Positions 12,891 to 13,391 of a stretch of DNA of 13,391 nt are shown in pieces. The DNA comes from Actinomycetota bacterium (GTDB lineage Bacteria > Actinomycetota > Actinomycetes > S36-B12 > UBA5976). The notes under the pieces are model-generated. The model saw only the letters and a program-made list of their open reading frames with translations. It made no database searches and was not told the origin of the DNA. How positions within the stretch are numbered: position 1 is the first letter of the stretch; every line of letters begins with the position of its first letter. The DNA lies in NCBI GenBank assembly GCA_947486505.1, contig CANKTT010000034.1, positions 1 through 13,391 of the forward strand, written 5' to 3'. The translations under genes were made by a program, and so were the position numbers.

Positions 12891-13391
12891 CTAAGTGCGC
12901 AGTGCAGTGACCAAAATATAAAGTGCCGCTGGGGTGTTATTCACAATGTGAGCCACAATCGCAGCCGAGGTACTGCCGGTGCGACGTCGCACTTCACCCA
13001 AGATCATGCCGATGGCGAACAGAATTACGAAGCGTTTAGGTTCAAAATGATACAGTGCAAAAACTAGTGCAGTGATTACGACAACTAGATGTTCGTTTAA
13101 GTGCGCTTTTGCCAAAGCACCATAGAGCATTCCCCGAAACGCAATCTCTTCAACAATCGGGGCCCCAAACATTGCCAGCAACACGAACAGCACCAGCACT
13201 ATCCCGGTTTGGTTCAAACCGACGTCACCAGCACTGGAACTTAATGGTCCAGTGAAGCGGGTGACAATTACTGCGATCAAACTTGCGGCGGCCAACGATG
13301 CCAGACCTGCAACAAATCCCAGTCGTAAATGGGTTCGCGGCGCAAGCAAACCAAAATCAATTCCTGGGCCGTTGCCCTTGATCGTTGTTGC
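12891..13391 (-). CDS. CPBP family intramembrane metalloprotease (5' end outside window)
   Basis: The frame is open from the stop at 12891 to the window edge, so the N-terminus is missing. A TTG at 13349 could be read as a start, but the in-frame residues before it (GNGPGIDFGL) resemble the conserved stretch preceding the first helix of actinobacterial CPBP proteins, so the real gene extends outside. About 167 residues are visible with four or more hydrophobic segments. The CPBP (ABI, CAAX protease and bacteriocin-processing) motifs are EEIAFRGMLYG, with the glutamate pair and arginine, then FALYHFEPKRF with the motif 2 histidine, then AHIVNN. Members are membrane proteases or self-immunity proteins; the substrate here is unknown. 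It lies 46 bp upstream of purK on the same strand. Confidence 0.88.
   Translation of the reverse strand, partial: ATTIKGNGPGIDFGLLAPRTHLRLGFVAGLASLAAASLIAVIVTRFTGPLSSSAGDVGLNQTGIVLVLFVLLAMFGAPIVEEIAFRGMLYGALAKAHLNEHLVVVITALVFALYHFEPKRFVILFAIGMILGEVRRRTGSTSAAIVAHIVNNTPAALYILVTALRT

Overview
The window looks like a chromosomal piece of a streamlined, rather low-GC actinobacterium (by eye below 50% G+C). The taxonomic clues are a PAC2-family protein, a TIGR03089-type protein, an LCP (LytR-CpsA-Psr) ligase next to a secreted PGRP-like amidase, and a nucleotidyltransferase of the actinobacterial GDP-mannose pyrophosphorylase type. All of these families are typical of Actinomycetota. The moderate base composition, very short intergenic gaps and overlapping gene ends would suit a freshwater planktonic lineage such as the acI/Nanopelagicales group, but that is inference. 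From memory, M. tuberculosis keeps a similar neighbourhood (manB/Rv3264c, an LCP gene, Rv3268, purE/Rv3275c, purK/Rv3276c), so most of this is an old conserved envelope-plus-purine region rather than an island.

Layout, left to right. (1) 1-2265, minus strand: an edge-truncated DUF4012 membrane-anchored protein, a candidate 51-codon ORF whose stop overlaps the DUF4012 start as ATGA, and a VanZ-like membrane protein. (2) 2398-2470, minus: tRNA-Lys(UUU). (3) 2647-3576, plus: PAC2-family protein. (4) 3595-7482, minus: secreted PGRP-type N-acetylmuramoyl-L-alanine amidase, then TIGR03089, then a sugar-phosphate nucleotidyltransferase. (5) 7686-8843, plus: LCP ligase, divergent from the amidase. 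(6) 8844-9845, minus: membrane-associated GT2 glycosyltransferase. (7) 9879-11210, plus: UDP-glucose 6-dehydrogenase, divergent from the GT2. (8) 11170-13391, minus: CPBP-family membrane protease (cut by the window edge), purK, purE.

Functionally the middle is a cell-surface glycopolymer set. The nucleotidyltransferase and Ugd make activated sugars (probably GDP-mannose and UDP-glucuronate), the GT2 builds a glycan, the LCP protein would attach finished polymer to peptidoglycan, and the amidase remodels peptidoglycan. purK-purE is a separate purine-synthesis pair. DUF4012, TIGR03089 and the 51-codon ORF have no established function.

I found no CRISPR array, insertion sequence, phage gene, toxin-antitoxin pair or recognisable defence system. 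The points most worth a second look are the hidden small ORF before DUF4012, the 33-bp divergent GT2/ugd intergenic region with back-to-back -10 elements suggesting leaderless mRNAs, the W-x-x-W modules of the amidase, and TIGR03089, which begins directly after the amidase stop.
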